In this document: positions 32,505-41,320 of the stretch, in pieces
Layout: each line of letters starts with the position of its first letter
Position numbering within the stretch: the first letter of the stretch is position 1
Assembly (NCBI RefSeq): GCF_002896965.1
Contig: NZ_LYMM01000095.1
Location: forward strand, 62,001 to 126,000
Length of the DNA stretch: 64,000 nt
Direction of reading: 5' to 3'
Source: Novosphingobium guangzhouense
Lineage (GTDB): Bacteria; Pseudomonadota; Alphaproteobacteria; Sphingomonadales; Sphingomonadaceae
Made by a program: the position numbers and the translations under genes
The notes under the pieces: generated by a model
The model's database searches: none
Seen by the model: only the letters and a program-made list of their open reading frames with translations
What the model was told of the DNA's origin: nothing

Positions 32505-32876
32505 ATGCCCACTATCAACCAGCTGGTCCGCAAGGGCCGCGAACCGCAGAAGGCCAAGTCCAAGGTTCCTGCGATGGAGCAGAACCCGCAGAAGCGCGGC
32601 GTCTGCACCCGCGTCTACACGACCACCCCGAAGAAGCCGAACTCGGCACTTCGCAAGGTCGCCAAGGTGCGTCTGACCAACAGCCGCGAAGTCATCTCGT
32701 ACATTCCGGGTGAAGGCCACAACCTGCAGGAGCACTCGGTCGTGCTCATCCGCGGCGGCCGCGTCCGCGACCTTCCCGGCGTTCGCTACCACATCCTGCG
32801 CGGCGTGCTCGACACGCAGGGCGTCAAGGATCGCAAGCAGAGCCGCTCGAAGTACGGCGCCAAGCGTCCGAAGTAA
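32505..32876 (+). CDS. rpsL: 30S ribosomal protein S12
   Basis: 123 residues, the universal decoding-centre protein. The core (VYTTTPKKPNSALRKVAKVRLTN, IPGEGHNLQEHS, RGGRVRDLPGVRYH) is intact. Lys43 and Lys44 are wild type, but position 88, usually Lys in the RVKDLPG loop, is Arg. First gene of the str operon (rpsL-rpsG-fusA-tuf). Confidence 0.97.
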   Translation: MPTINQLVRKGREPQKAKSKVPAMEQNPQKRGVCTRVYTTTPKKPNSALRKVAKVRLTNSREVISYIPGEGHNLQEHSVVLIRGGRVRDLPGVRYHILRGVLDTQGVKDRKQSRSKYGAKRPK

Positions 32877-32965
32877 GCCGGCCCGCGGAGTCCGCTCCGC
32901 ACGGTATGGAATTTACCGGCCGGTGATGCTCACGCTCCCGCCCGAAAGAACAAGGAATATCAACG

Positions 32966-33436
32966 ATGTCACGTCGTCGTCGTCCCGAGAAGCGGGAAAT
33001 CCTGCCTGATCCCAAGTTCGGAGATCTGGTCCTGTCGAAGTTCATGAACAACCTCATGCTCGACGGTAAGAAGTCGGTCGCCGAATCGATCGTTTATGGC
33101 GCCATGACCACCATGGAAACCCGCGCCAAGGCCGATCCGGTCCAGCTGTTCCACGATGCCCTGAACAACGTGAAGCCGCAGATCGAAGTGCGCTCGCGTC
33201 GCGTCGGTGGTGCGACCTACCAGGTTCCCGTCGAAGTCCGTCCGGAACGCGCGCAGGCTCTCGCCATCCGCTGGCTGATCACCGCGGCGCGCAACCGCCC
33301 GGAAACCACCATGGCCGCGCGCCTCTCGGGCGAACTGCTCGACGCCGCCAACAACCGCGGCAACGCGGTCAAGAAGCGCGAAGACACGCACCGCATGGCG
33401 GACGCGAACCGCGCCTTCTCGCACTACCGCTGGTAA
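32966..33436 (+). CDS. rpsG: 30S ribosomal protein S7
   Basis: 156 residues, the 16S rRNA 3'-domain assembly initiator, starting SRRRRPEKREILPDPKFGD and ending with the AFSHYRW tail seen in alphaproteobacteria. In other bacteria S7 is the autoregulator of the str operon; the 89-bp rpsL-rpsG spacer could host the site. AAGGAA precedes the ATG. Confidence 0.97.
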   Translation: MSRRRRPEKREILPDPKFGDLVLSKFMNNLMLDGKKSVAESIVYGAMTTMETRAKADPVQLFHDALNNVKPQIEVRSRRVGGATYQVPVEVRPERAQALAIRWLITAARNRPETTMAARLSGELLDAANNRGNAVKKREDTHRMADANRAFSHYRW

Positions 33437-33475
33437 TGTGACCGTGGTGCCCGGACGATCCGCTCGTCTTTCGGC

Positions 33476-33502
33476 CGCTCATCCTGAGCTTGTCGAAGGA
33501 TT
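33476..33502. repeat. Short palindromic repeat common in sphingomonads
   Basis: ATCCTGAGCTTGTCGAAGGAT lies in the rpsG-fusA spacer: outer arms ATCCT/AGGAT around GAGCTTGTCGA. Variants of CTGAGCTTGTCGAAG are frequent between genes in sphingomonad genomes (from memory, not searched). A degenerate inverse copy is at about 49500-49526. Confidence 0.5.
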
Positions 33503-33597
33503 TGTGGTCATCCGGGCGTCACACTTTTATTTCAGGGCGGTTGGCCTTATCTGAAGGCCGCTTTCCGCTCCCGAAACCCTCGCTCAAGGATTCTCCC

Positions 33598-35682
33598 ATG
33601 GCACGCAGCCATCCGCTGAATATGTACCGTAACATCGGTATCATGGCGCACATCGACGCTGGCAAGACCACGACGACCGAGCGTATCCTCTACTACACCG
33701 GCAAGTCCTACAAGATCGGCGAAGTCCACGACGGCGCCGCCACCATGGACTGGATGGAGCAGGAGCAGGAACGCGGCATCACCATCACCTCGGCTGCCAC
33801 CACCTGCTTCTGGACCTCTGAAGGCCAGGAATACCGTATCAACATCATCGACACCCCGGGCCACGTCGACTTCACCATCGAAGTCGAACGCTCGCTGCGC
33901 GTGCTCGACGGTGCGGTCGCATGCTTCGACGGCGTTGCCGGAGTCGAACCGCAGTCGGAAACCGTGTGGCGCCAGGCCGACAAGTACGGCGTTCCCCGCA
34001 TGTGCTTCATCAACAAGCTGGACCGCACGGGTGCCAACTTCAAGTACTGCGTGCAGTCGATCATCGACCGCCTCGGTGCCACCCCGGCCGTGCTCTACAT
34101 CCCGATCGGCCTCGAAGCCGACCTGAAGGGCCTCGTCGACCTCGTCCACAACCGCGCGATCGTCTGGAAGGACGAATCGCTGGGTGCCGAATTCTTCTAC
34201 GAAGAGATCCCGGCCGATCTCGCTGACGAAGCCGCCGAGTACCGGACCAAGCTCATCGAACTCGCCGTCGAACAGGACGACGAGGCGATGGAAGCCTACC
34301 TCGAAGGTAACGAGCCTGACGTCGCCACGCTCAAGAAGCTGATCCGCAAGGGTACGCTGGGCCACGCGTTCGTGCCGGTATGCTGCGGTTCGGCGTTCAA
34401 GAACAAGGGTGTTCAGCCCCTGCTCGACGCTGTCGTCGACTACCTGCCTTCGCCGCTCGACATTGAAGACGTCCAGGGCGTCAAGGTCGACAGCGACGAG
34501 GCCGACAGCCGTCCGCCCAAGGACGACGCACCGTTCTCCTCGCTTGCATTCAAGGTCATGAACGACCCGTTCGTGGGCTCGCTCACCTTCTGCCGCATCT
34601 ACTCGGGCACGCTCTCGAAGGGTTCGTACCTGAACTCGGTGAAGGGCAAGAAGGAAAAGGTCGGCCGCATTCTCGAAATGCACGCCAACGAGCGTAAGGA
34701 CATCGAAGAAGCCTACGCAGGCGACATCGTTGCTCTTGCCGGCATGAAGGAAACCACCACGGGCGATACGCTCTGCGCCGAACGCGCGCCGATCGTTCTC
34801 GAACGCATGGAATTCCCCGAGCCGGTCATCGAACTGTCGGTGGAACCGAAGACCAAGGCTGACCAGGAGAAGATGGGCATCGCGCTCAACCGTCTCTCGG
34901 CCGAGGATCCCTCGTTCCGCGTCTCGACCGATCACGAATCGGGCCAGACCATCATCAAGGGCATGGGCGAACTTCACCTGGACATCATCGTCGACCGCAT
35001 GCGTCGCGAGTTCAAGGTCGAAGCCAATGTCGGCGCGCCGCAGGTTGCCTATCGCGAATACCTCGGCAAGCCGGTGGACGTGGACTACACCCACAAGAAG
35101 CAGTCTGGTGGTACCGGTCAGTTCGGCCGCGTGAAGGTCAAGGTCACGCCGGGCGAGCGCGGTTCGGGCATCACCTTCAAGGACGAGATCAAGGGCGGTA
35201 ACATTCCGAAGGAATACATCCCCGCGATCGAAAAGGGCATGCGCGAAACCGCAGCCTCGGGTTCGCTGGTCGGCTTCCCGATCATCGATTTCGAAATCGT
35301 CCTTTACGACGGTTCATACCACGACGTCGACTCGAGCGCGCTGGCGTTCGAAATCGCCGGTCGCGGTGCCATGCGCGAAGTCGCCCAGAAGGCCGGCATC
35401 AAGCTGCTTGAGCCGATCATGAAGGTCGAAGTCGTGACCCCGGAAGAGTTCATGGGCGACGTCATCGGCGACCTCAACTCGCGTCGTGGCCAGATTCAGG
35501 GCACCGACACCCGTGGTAACGCGCAGGTCGTGGAGGCGAACACGCCGCTCGCGAACATGTTCGGTTACGTTAACTCGCTGCGCTCCTTCACCCAGGGTCG
35601 CGCGAACTATTCGATGATCTTCTCCCACTACGACGAAGTCCCGGCGAACGTCGCGGCCGAAGTCAAGGAGAAGCTCGCCTAA
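33598..35682 (+). CDS. fusA: Elongation factor G
   Basis: 694-residue translocase GTPase. G1 is GIMAHIDAGKTTTTERIL, switch II DTPGHVDF, G4 FINKLDRTGANF; domains II-V run to the end with the FGYVNSLRSFTQGRANYSM motif of domain V. The ATG at 33598 has AAGGA 7 bp upstream; the longer open frame is not coding. The last codons (VKEKLA) are partly duplicated just after the stop. Confidence 0.97.
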   Translation: MARSHPLNMYRNIGIMAHIDAGKTTTTERILYYTGKSYKIGEVHDGAATMDWMEQEQERGITITSAATTCFWTSEGQEYRINIIDTPGHVDFTIEVERSLRVLDGAVACFDGVAGVEPQSETVWRQADKYGVPRMCFINKLDRTGANFKYCVQSIIDRLGATPAVLYIPIGLEADLKGLVDLVHNRAIVWKDESLGAEFFYEEIPADLADEAAEYRTKLIELAVEQDDEAMEAYLEGNEPDVATLKKLIRKGTLGHAFVPVCCGSAFKNKGVQPLLDAVVDYLPSPLDIEDVQGVKVDSDEADSRPPKDDAPFSSLAFKVMNDPFVGSLTFCRIYSGTLSKGSYLNSVKGKKEKVGRILEMHANERKDIEEAYAGDIVALAGMKETTTGDTLCAERAPIVLERMEFPEPVIELSVEPKTKADQEKMGIALNRLSAEDPSFRVSTDHESGQTIIKGMGELHLDIIVDRMRREFKVEANVGAPQVAYREYLGKPVDVDYTHKKQSGGTGQFGRVKVKVTPGERGSGITFKDEIKGGNIPKEYIPAIEKGMRETAASGSLVGFPIIDFEIVLYDGSYHDVDSSALAFEIAGRGAMREVAQKAGIKLLEPIMKVEVVTPEEFMGDVIGDLNSRRGQIQGTDTRGNAQVVEANTPLANMFGYVNSLRSFTQGRANYSMIFSHYDEVPANVAAEVKEKLA

Positions 35683-35711
35683 GGGCGGGCTATCCAAGGA
35701 GAAGCTTGCCT
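35664..35711 (+). repeat. Imperfect direct repeat of the fusA 3' end
   Basis: CAAGGAGAAGCTCGCCT (35664-35680, the last fusA codons) recurs as CAAGGAGAAGCTTGCCT at 35695-35711 in the spacer, 31 bp on, with one mismatch. The second copy is followed by the hairpin CTTGCC-TGCG-GGCAAG. Confidence 0.7.
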
Positions 35712-35804
35712 GCGGGCAAGAAAGGTTTTAGGGGCGGCGCCTGATTCCATGGGAGCCGCTCCGATACCCGCGGATTCAAATTCAAGACGAAAGAAGGTTT
35801 GAAA

Positions 35805-36995
35805 ATGGCCAAGGCAAAATTCGAGCGGAACAAGCCGCACTGCAACATCGGCACCATCGGTCACGTTGACCACGGCAAGACCACGCTGACCGCCGCCATC
35901 ACCAAGGTGATGTCGGAAACGTTCGGTGGTGAAGCGGTTGACTTCGCAAACATCGACAAGGCTCCCGAAGAGCGCGAGCGCGGCATCACCATCTCGACCG
36001 CACACGTCGAGTACGAAACCGACGCCCGTCACTACGCGCACGTCGACTGCCCGGGTCACGCCGACTACGTGAAGAACATGATCACCGGTGCTGCCCAGAT
36101 GGACGGCGCGATCCTGGTTGTGAACGCTGCTGACGGCCCGATGCCGCAGACCCGCGAGCACATCCTGCTCGCCCGCCAGGTCGGCGTTCCCGCTCTGGTC
36201 GTGTACATGAACAAGGTCGACCAGGTCGACGACGAAGAACTGCTTGAGCTGGTCGAACTCGAAGTTCGCGAACTGCTCTCGTCGTATGACTTCCCGGGCG
36301 ATGACATCCCCGTCATCAAGGGTTCGGCTCTGGCCGCCCTCGAAGGTCGCGACGACAACATCGGCAAGGAATCGATCCTCGCTCTGATGAAGGCAGTCGA
36401 CGAGTTCATCCCGCAGCCGCCGCGCCCGACCGATAAGCCCTTCCTGATGCCCGTCGAAGACGTGTTCTCGATCTCGGGCCGTGGTACGGTTGTGACCGGC
36501 CGCGTGGAAACCGGCATCGTCAAGGTTGGTGAAGAAGTCGAAGTCGTCGGCATCCGCAACACCCAGAAGACCACCGTCACCGGCGTCGAAATGTTCCGCA
36601 AGCTGCTCGACCAGGGCGAAGCCGGCGACAACATCGGTGCACTGGTTCGTGGTCTGAAGCGTGAAGACGTCGAGCGTGGCCAGGTTCTGGCGAAGCCCGG
36701 CACCGTGACCCCGCACACCGAATTCTCGGCAGAAGTCTACGTTCTGTCGAAGGACGAAGGTGGCCGTCACACGCCGTTCTTCGCGAACTACCGTCCGCAG
36801 TTCTACTTCCGCACCACCGACGTGACCGGCGAAGTGATCCTCCCCGAGGGCACCGAGATGGTCATGCCGGGCGACAACGTCTCGCTGTCGGTCAAGCTGA
36901 TCGCTCCGATCGCGATGGACGAAGGTCTGCGTTTCGCAATCCGCGAAGGCGGCCGCACCGTCGGTTCGGGCGTCGTTGCCACGATCACGAAGTAA
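35805..36995 (+). CDS. tuf: Elongation factor Tu
   Basis: 396-residue aminoacyl-tRNA carrier GTPase. G1 is GHVDHGKTTLT, then RGITISTAHVEY, DCPGHADYVKN and NKVDQVDDEE; domains II-III complete to GVVATITK. GAAGG lies 8 bp before the ATG. Ends the str operon, with a terminator at 37031. Confidence 0.97.
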   Translation: MAKAKFERNKPHCNIGTIGHVDHGKTTLTAAITKVMSETFGGEAVDFANIDKAPEERERGITISTAHVEYETDARHYAHVDCPGHADYVKNMITGAAQMDGAILVVNAADGPMPQTREHILLARQVGVPALVVYMNKVDQVDDEELLELVELEVRELLSSYDFPGDDIPVIKGSALAALEGRDDNIGKESILALMKAVDEFIPQPPRPTDKPFLMPVEDVFSISGRGTVVTGRVETGIVKVGEEVEVVGIRNTQKTTVTGVEMFRKLLDQGEAGDNIGALVRGLKREDVERGQVLAKPGTVTPHTEFSAEVYVLSKDEGGRHTPFFANYRPQFYFRTTDVTGEVILPEGTEMVMPGDNVSLSVKLIAPIAMDEGLRFAIREGGRTVGSGVVATITK

Positions 36996-37030
36996 TTCGT
37001 CGATCGGCCAACTACGGCTGAAAGTGATTG

Positions 37031-37062
37031 GCCCGGCGTTCCGAAAGGAGCGCCGGGCTTTT
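37031..37062 (+). terminator. Terminator of the str operon
   Basis: GCCCGGCGTTCC pairs with GGAGCGCCGGGC (one G-U) over a GAAA tetraloop, then TTTTC. Confidence 0.88.
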
Positions 37063-37140
37063 CGCGTATTTGGGGACATTCACCGCTGATGGTGCCTGGA
37101 GGCGAAACCAAGGGGTGGCGGTAAACGAGAGCAGGCGCCC

Positions 37141-37641
37141 TCAGGGCTGTCGCAGTTCGCCTTGCGCTATCTTCCAGGCGTCCGATCCCTTGGGCGCTTC
37201 CGGAATTGATTTGAGGTCGATGTAATAGACAGGCGGTGGGACTTTGCCGAACGGGATCGTGATGCAGGGGCCGAGGCAGCCGGGCAGGTTCCAGAGGTCG
37301 GGTGGATGCAGGGCGCCTGTCCGGGTGCTCTCCTCGACCGACTGCGAGGCGGGCACTCGCTGACTGACGCCATCCCCGCCATGAGAGCACACCACGATGG
37401 TGCCGTCGTTGCCACCATTGCTCGCCCGTGCGGCGTTGAGGCAGGCGTTGTCAACCGGCCCGCCGTGAGGGCTGGGCACGCTGACTTCGGCGGTGAGAAC
37501 GTCGGTGTCATCGATATTGATCGGAACTTCGGTCCCGGTAGGGCCGTAGGCCGAGCCTCCGGCTGCAGCAGCGCCGGATGGCAGGCAGGCGAAGGCGAGC
37601 GCGGCTAACGCGCTGGAAATAGTCATGTTGATTGAGGGCAT
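37141..37641 (-). CDS. Small secreted protein of unknown function
   Basis: A 166-residue protein with a Sec signal peptide (ISSALAALAFACLPSGAAAAGG) and a mature part containing five Cys, including one in NIVVCS-like IVVCSHGG and two in LPGCLGPCITIP, which could form disulfides. No known domain. Encoded against the str and S10 operons, between tuf and rpsJ. Both candidate starts (37641, 37626) lack a strong ribosome site. Coding character is supported by the signal peptide and typical codon use only. Confidence 0.55.
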   Translation of the reverse strand: MPSINMTISSALAALAFACLPSGAAAAGGSAYGPTGTEVPINIDDTDVLTAEVSVPSPHGGPVDNACLNAARASNGGNDGTIVVCSHGGDGVSQRVPASQSVEESTRTGALHPPDLWNLPGCLGPCITIPFGKVPPPVYYIDLKSIPEAPKGSDAWKIAQGELRQP

Positions 37642-37853
37642 TGATAGCGGCTTCTGTTAGGCGTCGCGGCGTCAGCCTACGCCCGGCATGAGCGGCAGGG
37701 AAGGGCGGATGCGACGAACCGCGTCGCATCCCGCCGAAAACCTGCCAATGCGCGTAAAATCAGGGCTTGCCCGACTCGTCCTTCGCGTGTAGGGGCGCGG
37801 TTCGAATTTGACGGGACTTCGGTCCTTTGGCTCTTTCTCATCGGTAGTAGGTA

Positions 37854-38165
37854 ATGGAAGCTCAGAACATCCGTATCCGCCTGAAGGCGTTTGACCATCG
37901 CGTGCTCGACCAGGCTACTGGCGAAATCGCTGACACGGCCCGCCGCACCGGCGCTCTGATTCGTGGCCCCATTCCGCTGCCGACCAAGATCGAGAAGTTC
38001 ACGGTCAACCGTGGTCCGCACATCGACAAGAAGTCGCGCGAGCAGTTCGAAGTCCGCACCTACAAGCGCCTGCTTGACATCGTGCAGCCGAATGCCGCTA
38101 CCGTCGACGCTCTGATGAAGCTGGACCTCGCGGCCGGCGTGAACGTCGAGATCAAGCTGGCCTGA
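37854..38165 (+). CDS. rpsJ: 30S ribosomal protein S10
   Basis: 103 residues: NIRIRLKAFDHRVLD, GPIPLPTKIEKFTVNRGPHIDKKSREQFEVRTYKR. Binds 16S rRNA head and NusB/NusG. First gene of the S10 cluster, but 338 bp separate it from rplC. Confidence 0.96.
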   Translation: MEAQNIRIRLKAFDHRVLDQATGEIADTARRTGALIRGPIPLPTKIEKFTVNRGPHIDKKSREQFEVRTYKRLLDIVQPNAATVDALMKLDLAAGVNVEIKLA

Positions 38166-38503
38166 AGCCGGTTTTACGGGGTGATCTGAAAAGGTCGCCC
38201 CGATGGTCCTTTCCGATCGGACCTTAACTAGATCGAGGATTATCTTGTCGGCGTTCGCATGCCGGCTTTGCAGGGAGAAACCTGCAGGGACAGCGCCCCG
38301 AGGGAATGGCCCGAAGGGACACAAGGGATACCTCCGGCGATGCCGCTTTCGGTTTCGTTCGGGAATGCGTCCCCCGTCTCGTTTCCGCAAGTTCCGCAAG
38401 GGGCCTGCAGGGAACACCTGACCCGGACGGGGTTCGTATCACATACAGGGTTGGACATGCGTGCGGGGAAGGTCCTGCGTACGCCTCTGTAAGGAGTAAG
38501 GTC
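38166..38503 (+). other. 338-bp spacer between rpsJ and rplC with stem-loops
   Basis: No credible gene. Three structures are visible: GGGGTGATC/GGTCGCCCC (with two G-U) right after rpsJ, GGTCC/GGACC next to it, and TGCAGG/CCTGCA near 38269-38286. CCTGCAGGGA occurs twice (38281, 38404). The ribosome site AAGGAGTAAG lies before rplC. The rpsJ-rplC junction is normally tight, so a regulatory leader for rplC onward is likely. Confidence 0.5.
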
Positions 38504-39259
38504 ATGCGTACCGGCGTGATCGCAAAGAAAGTCGGGATGACCCGCCTGTTCCAGGAGGACGGTCGCCACGTGCCCGTCACCGTCCTGGCGCTGGAGGATT
38601 GCCAGGTCGTCTCTGTCCGTACCGAAGAGCGTGACGGCTACGTCGCGGTTCAGCTCGGCGCGGGCGAAGCCAAGCAGAAGAACGTTGCCAAGCCGCAGCG
38701 CGAGCACTTCGCTAAGGCTCAGGTTCCCCTCAAGATGCGCGTCGCGGAATTCCGCGTCGCCGACGACGCCCTCCTCGAAGTTGGCGCGACGATTGCGGCT
38801 TCGCACTTCGTCCCCGGCCAGCTCGTCGACGTGGGCGGTCACACCCAGGGTAAGGGCTTCCAGGGCGCCATGAAGCGCTGGGGCTTCGGCGGTATGCGCG
38901 CCACCCACGGTGTGTCGATCTCGCACCGTGCACACGGTTCGACGGGTAACCGTCAGGATCCGGGCAAGGTGTTCAAGAACAAGAAGATGGCCGGCCACAT
39001 GGGCGACCGTCAGCGCACCCAGCAGAACCTCGAAATCGTCCGCGTGGACGACGAGCGTGGCCTGATCTTCGTCAAGGGCTCGGTCCCCGGTGCGAAGAAT
39101 TCGTGGCTCACCGTTTCGGACGCCGTCAAGGTGAACCGTCACGCCGAGGCTCCGTACCCCGCCGGCATCAAGTCGGTGGCCAACACCAACGACACGGCCG
39201 CTGCCGACACGCCTGCTGAAACCGCGGCGCCCGAAGCGACCGAAGGCCAGGAGGGCTAA
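38504..39259 (+). CDS. rplC: 50S ribosomal protein L3
   Basis: 251 residues, early 23S assembly protein: GVIAKKVGMTRLFQEDG at the start, GKGFQGAMKRWGFGG and GSIGxxxxP-type HGSTGNRQDPGKVFKNKKMAGH in the middle. The last 40 residues are an acidic Ala/Thr/Glu tail (DTAAADTPAETAAPEATEGQ) not found in the 209-residue E. coli protein. Three bases separate it from rplD. Confidence 0.96.
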   Translation: MRTGVIAKKVGMTRLFQEDGRHVPVTVLALEDCQVVSVRTEERDGYVAVQLGAGEAKQKNVAKPQREHFAKAQVPLKMRVAEFRVADDALLEVGATIAASHFVPGQLVDVGGHTQGKGFQGAMKRWGFGGMRATHGVSISHRAHGSTGNRQDPGKVFKNKKMAGHMGDRQRTQQNLEIVRVDDERGLIFVKGSVPGAKNSWLTVSDAVKVNRHAEAPYPAGIKSVANTNDTAAADTPAETAAPEATEGQEG

Positions 39260-39261
39260 TC

Positions 39262-39888
39262 ATGAAGGTTCAGGTCCTCAACATCGACGGCTCGACCGGT
39301 AACGGCGACATCGAACTTTCGGACGACGTATTCGGCCTTGAGCCGCGCGCAGACATCCTGCACCGCGTCGTTACCTGGCAGCTCGAAAACCGTCGCGGTA
39401 TTGCCCGCGCAACCCGCGAGCGTTCCGAAGTTGCCCGCACCGGCAAGAAGTTCGGCCGCCAGAAGGGTGGCGGCACCGCCCGTCACGGCGACCGCGCCGC
39501 TCCCGTCTTCATCGGCGGTGGTAAGGCTCACGGTGCCCGTCGTCGCGAGTTCAACATCTCGCTGAACAAGAAGATCCGTGCGCTCGGTCTGAAGATGGCT
39601 CTTTCGGCCAAGGCTCAGAACGGCCTCGTGATCGTCGACTCGCTCGACATCGCAGACACCAAGACCAAGGGTCTCGCCGGTCAGCTCGCCAAGGCGAACT
39701 TCGGCAAGAAGGTTCTCGTCATGGACGGTGAGCAGGTCAACGAGGGCTTCGCCCTGGCTGCCCGCAACATCGTCGGCGTGAACGTTCTCCCGGCTGTCGG
39801 CGCGAACGTGTACGACATCCTGAAGCATGATACGCTGGTGCTGACGCGCGCCGCTGTCGAAAAGCTGGAGGCGCGTTTCAATGGCTAA
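39262..39888 (+). CDS. rplD: 50S ribosomal protein L4
   Basis: 208 residues with the tunnel loop RSEVARTGKKFGRQKGGGTARHGDR and the domain VLVMDGEQVNEGFALAARNI. L4 is the S10-operon autoregulator in E. coli; whether it acts here is unknown. The stop overlaps the rplW start by 8 bp (ATGGCTAA). Confidence 0.96.
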   Translation: MKVQVLNIDGSTGNGDIELSDDVFGLEPRADILHRVVTWQLENRRGIARATRERSEVARTGKKFGRQKGGGTARHGDRAAPVFIGGGKAHGARRREFNISLNKKIRALGLKMALSAKAQNGLVIVDSLDIADTKTKGLAGQLAKANFGKKVLVMDGEQVNEGFALAARNIVGVNVLPAVGANVYDILKHDTLVLTRAAVEKLEARFNG

Positions 39889-40189
39889 GACCGTGGACAT
39901 CCGTCACTACGACGTGATCCTCGCTCCGCACATCACCGAGAAGTCGACCCTGCTTTCTGAGCAGAACGCGGTCGTCTTCAAGGTTGCCGACAAGGCGACC
40001 AAGCCCGAGATCAAGGCTGCCGTCGAGGCACTCTTCGATGTCAAGGTGACCGGCGTGAACACGCTTGTCGTCAAGGGCAAGACCAAGCGCTGGCGCGGTA
40101 AGGCTTACCGCCGCAGCGACGTGAAGAAGGCGATCGTCACGCTGGCCGAAGGCCAGTCGATTGACATCACCGAAGGCGCGCGGGGTTAA
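39881..40189 (+). CDS. rplW: 50S ribosomal protein L23
   Basis: 102 residues at the exit-tunnel rim, docking site of trigger factor and SRP: APHITEKSTLLSEQNAVVFKV and VNTLVVKGKTKRWRGKAYRRSDVKKAIVTL. Coupled to rplD by overlap. Confidence 0.96.
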   Translation: MAKTVDIRHYDVILAPHITEKSTLLSEQNAVVFKVADKATKPEIKAAVEALFDVKVTGVNTLVVKGKTKRWRGKAYRRSDVKKAIVTLAEGQSIDITEGARG

Positions 40190-40195
40190 TTTCCG

Positions 40196-41032
40196 ATGGC
40201 ACTCAAGAACTACAACCCGACCAGCCCCGCTCGCCGCGGCCTGGTCCTCGTCGACAAGTCGTCGCTCTGGAAGGGCAAGCCCCTCAAGGCGCTGACCGAA
40301 GGCAAGAGCAAGACCGGCGGCCGCAACAACAAGGGTCACGTGACCTCGCGCGGCATCGCTGGCGGCCACAAGCAGAAGTACCGCTTCATCGACTTCAAGC
40401 GTCGCAAGTGGGACATGGAAGCCACCGTCGAGCGGATCGAGTACGATCCCAACCGCACCGCGTTCATCGCGCTGGTGAAGTACACGGACGGCGAACAGAC
40501 CTACATCATCGCGCCGCAGCGTCTGGCCGTTGGTGACGTGATCGTCGCCGGCGAAAAGACCGACGTGAAGCCGGGCAACGCCATGCTTCTGTCGCAGATG
40601 CCGGTTGGCACGATCTGCCACAACGTCGAGATGAAGCCCGAGAAGGGCGGCCAGATCGCACGTTCGGCAGGCACCTACGTCCAGGTCGTCGGTCGTGACC
40701 GCGGCATGGTCATCGTGCGTCTGAACTCTGGCGAGCAGCGCTACCTGCGCGGCGACTGCATGGGCACGGTTGGCGCGGTCTCGAACCCCGACAACTCGAA
40801 CCAGACTCTCGCCAAGGCCGGTCGCGGTCGCTGGCTGGGCCGTCGTCCGCTTACCCGCGGTGTCGCGAAGAACCCGGTCGACCACCCGCACGGTGGTGGT
40901 GAAGGTCGTACCTCGGGTGGTCGTCACCCGGTTACGCCCTGGGGCAAGCCGACCAAGGGTGCGCGCACCCGCAACAACAAGCAGACGGACAAGCTCATCA
41001 TCCGTTCGCGTCACGCCAAGAAGAAGAGGTAA
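40196..41032 (+). CDS. rplB: 50S ribosomal protein L2
   Basis: 278 residues, peptidyl-transferase support protein: LKALTEGKSKTGGRNNKGHVTSR near the start and the conserved GVAKNPVDHPHGGGEGRTSGGRHPVTPWG loop with the functional His. Confidence 0.97.
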   Translation: MALKNYNPTSPARRGLVLVDKSSLWKGKPLKALTEGKSKTGGRNNKGHVTSRGIAGGHKQKYRFIDFKRRKWDMEATVERIEYDPNRTAFIALVKYTDGEQTYIIAPQRLAVGDVIVAGEKTDVKPGNAMLLSQMPVGTICHNVEMKPEKGGQIARSAGTYVQVVGRDRGMVIVRLNSGEQRYLRGDCMGTVGAVSNPDNSNQTLAKAGRGRWLGRRPLTRGVAKNPVDHPHGGGEGRTSGGRHPVTPWGKPTKGARTRNNKQTDKLIIRSRHAKKKR

Positions 41033-41038
41033 GTCACG

Positions 41039-41320
41039 ATGGCACGTTCCGTCTGGAAAGGCCCCTTCGTCGACCTCTACCTTCTCAAGAAGGCCGAAGT
41101 CGCGCAGGATGCCGGCAGCCGCGCTGGTCCGATCAAGACCTGGTCGCGTCGCTCCACCATTCTCCCGCAGTTCGTTGGTCTGACCTTCCAGGTCTACAAC
41201 GGGCACAAGTTCATCCCCGTTGCGGTCAACGAGGACATGGTCGGTCACAAGCTGGGTGAGTTCGCTCCCACCCGCTCGTTCCCCGGCCACGCCGCCGACA
41301 AGAAGGGCAAGCGCAAGTGA
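41039..41320 (+). CDS. rpsS: 30S ribosomal protein S19
   Basis: 93 residues: MARSVWKGPFVDLYLLKK, WSRRSTILPQFVGLTF, HKLGEFAPTRSFPGHAADKK. Forms the S13-S19 head dimer. Stop overlaps the rplV GTG by 3 bases. Confidence 0.96.
   Translation: MARSVWKGPFVDLYLLKKAEVAQDAGSRAGPIKTWSRRSTILPQFVGLTFQVYNGHKFIPVAVNEDMVGHKLGEFAPTRSFPGHAADKKGKRK

Noticed and set aside
33547..35094. A 515-codon frame antisense to fusA
   Set aside because: Mirror frame of a highly conserved gene; no family sequence and no ribosome site.
38411..38434. GGAAC-N15-GGTT before rplC as an EcfG promoter
   Set aside because: Spacing is one base short and the -10 is off consensus; no reason for stress control of rplC.
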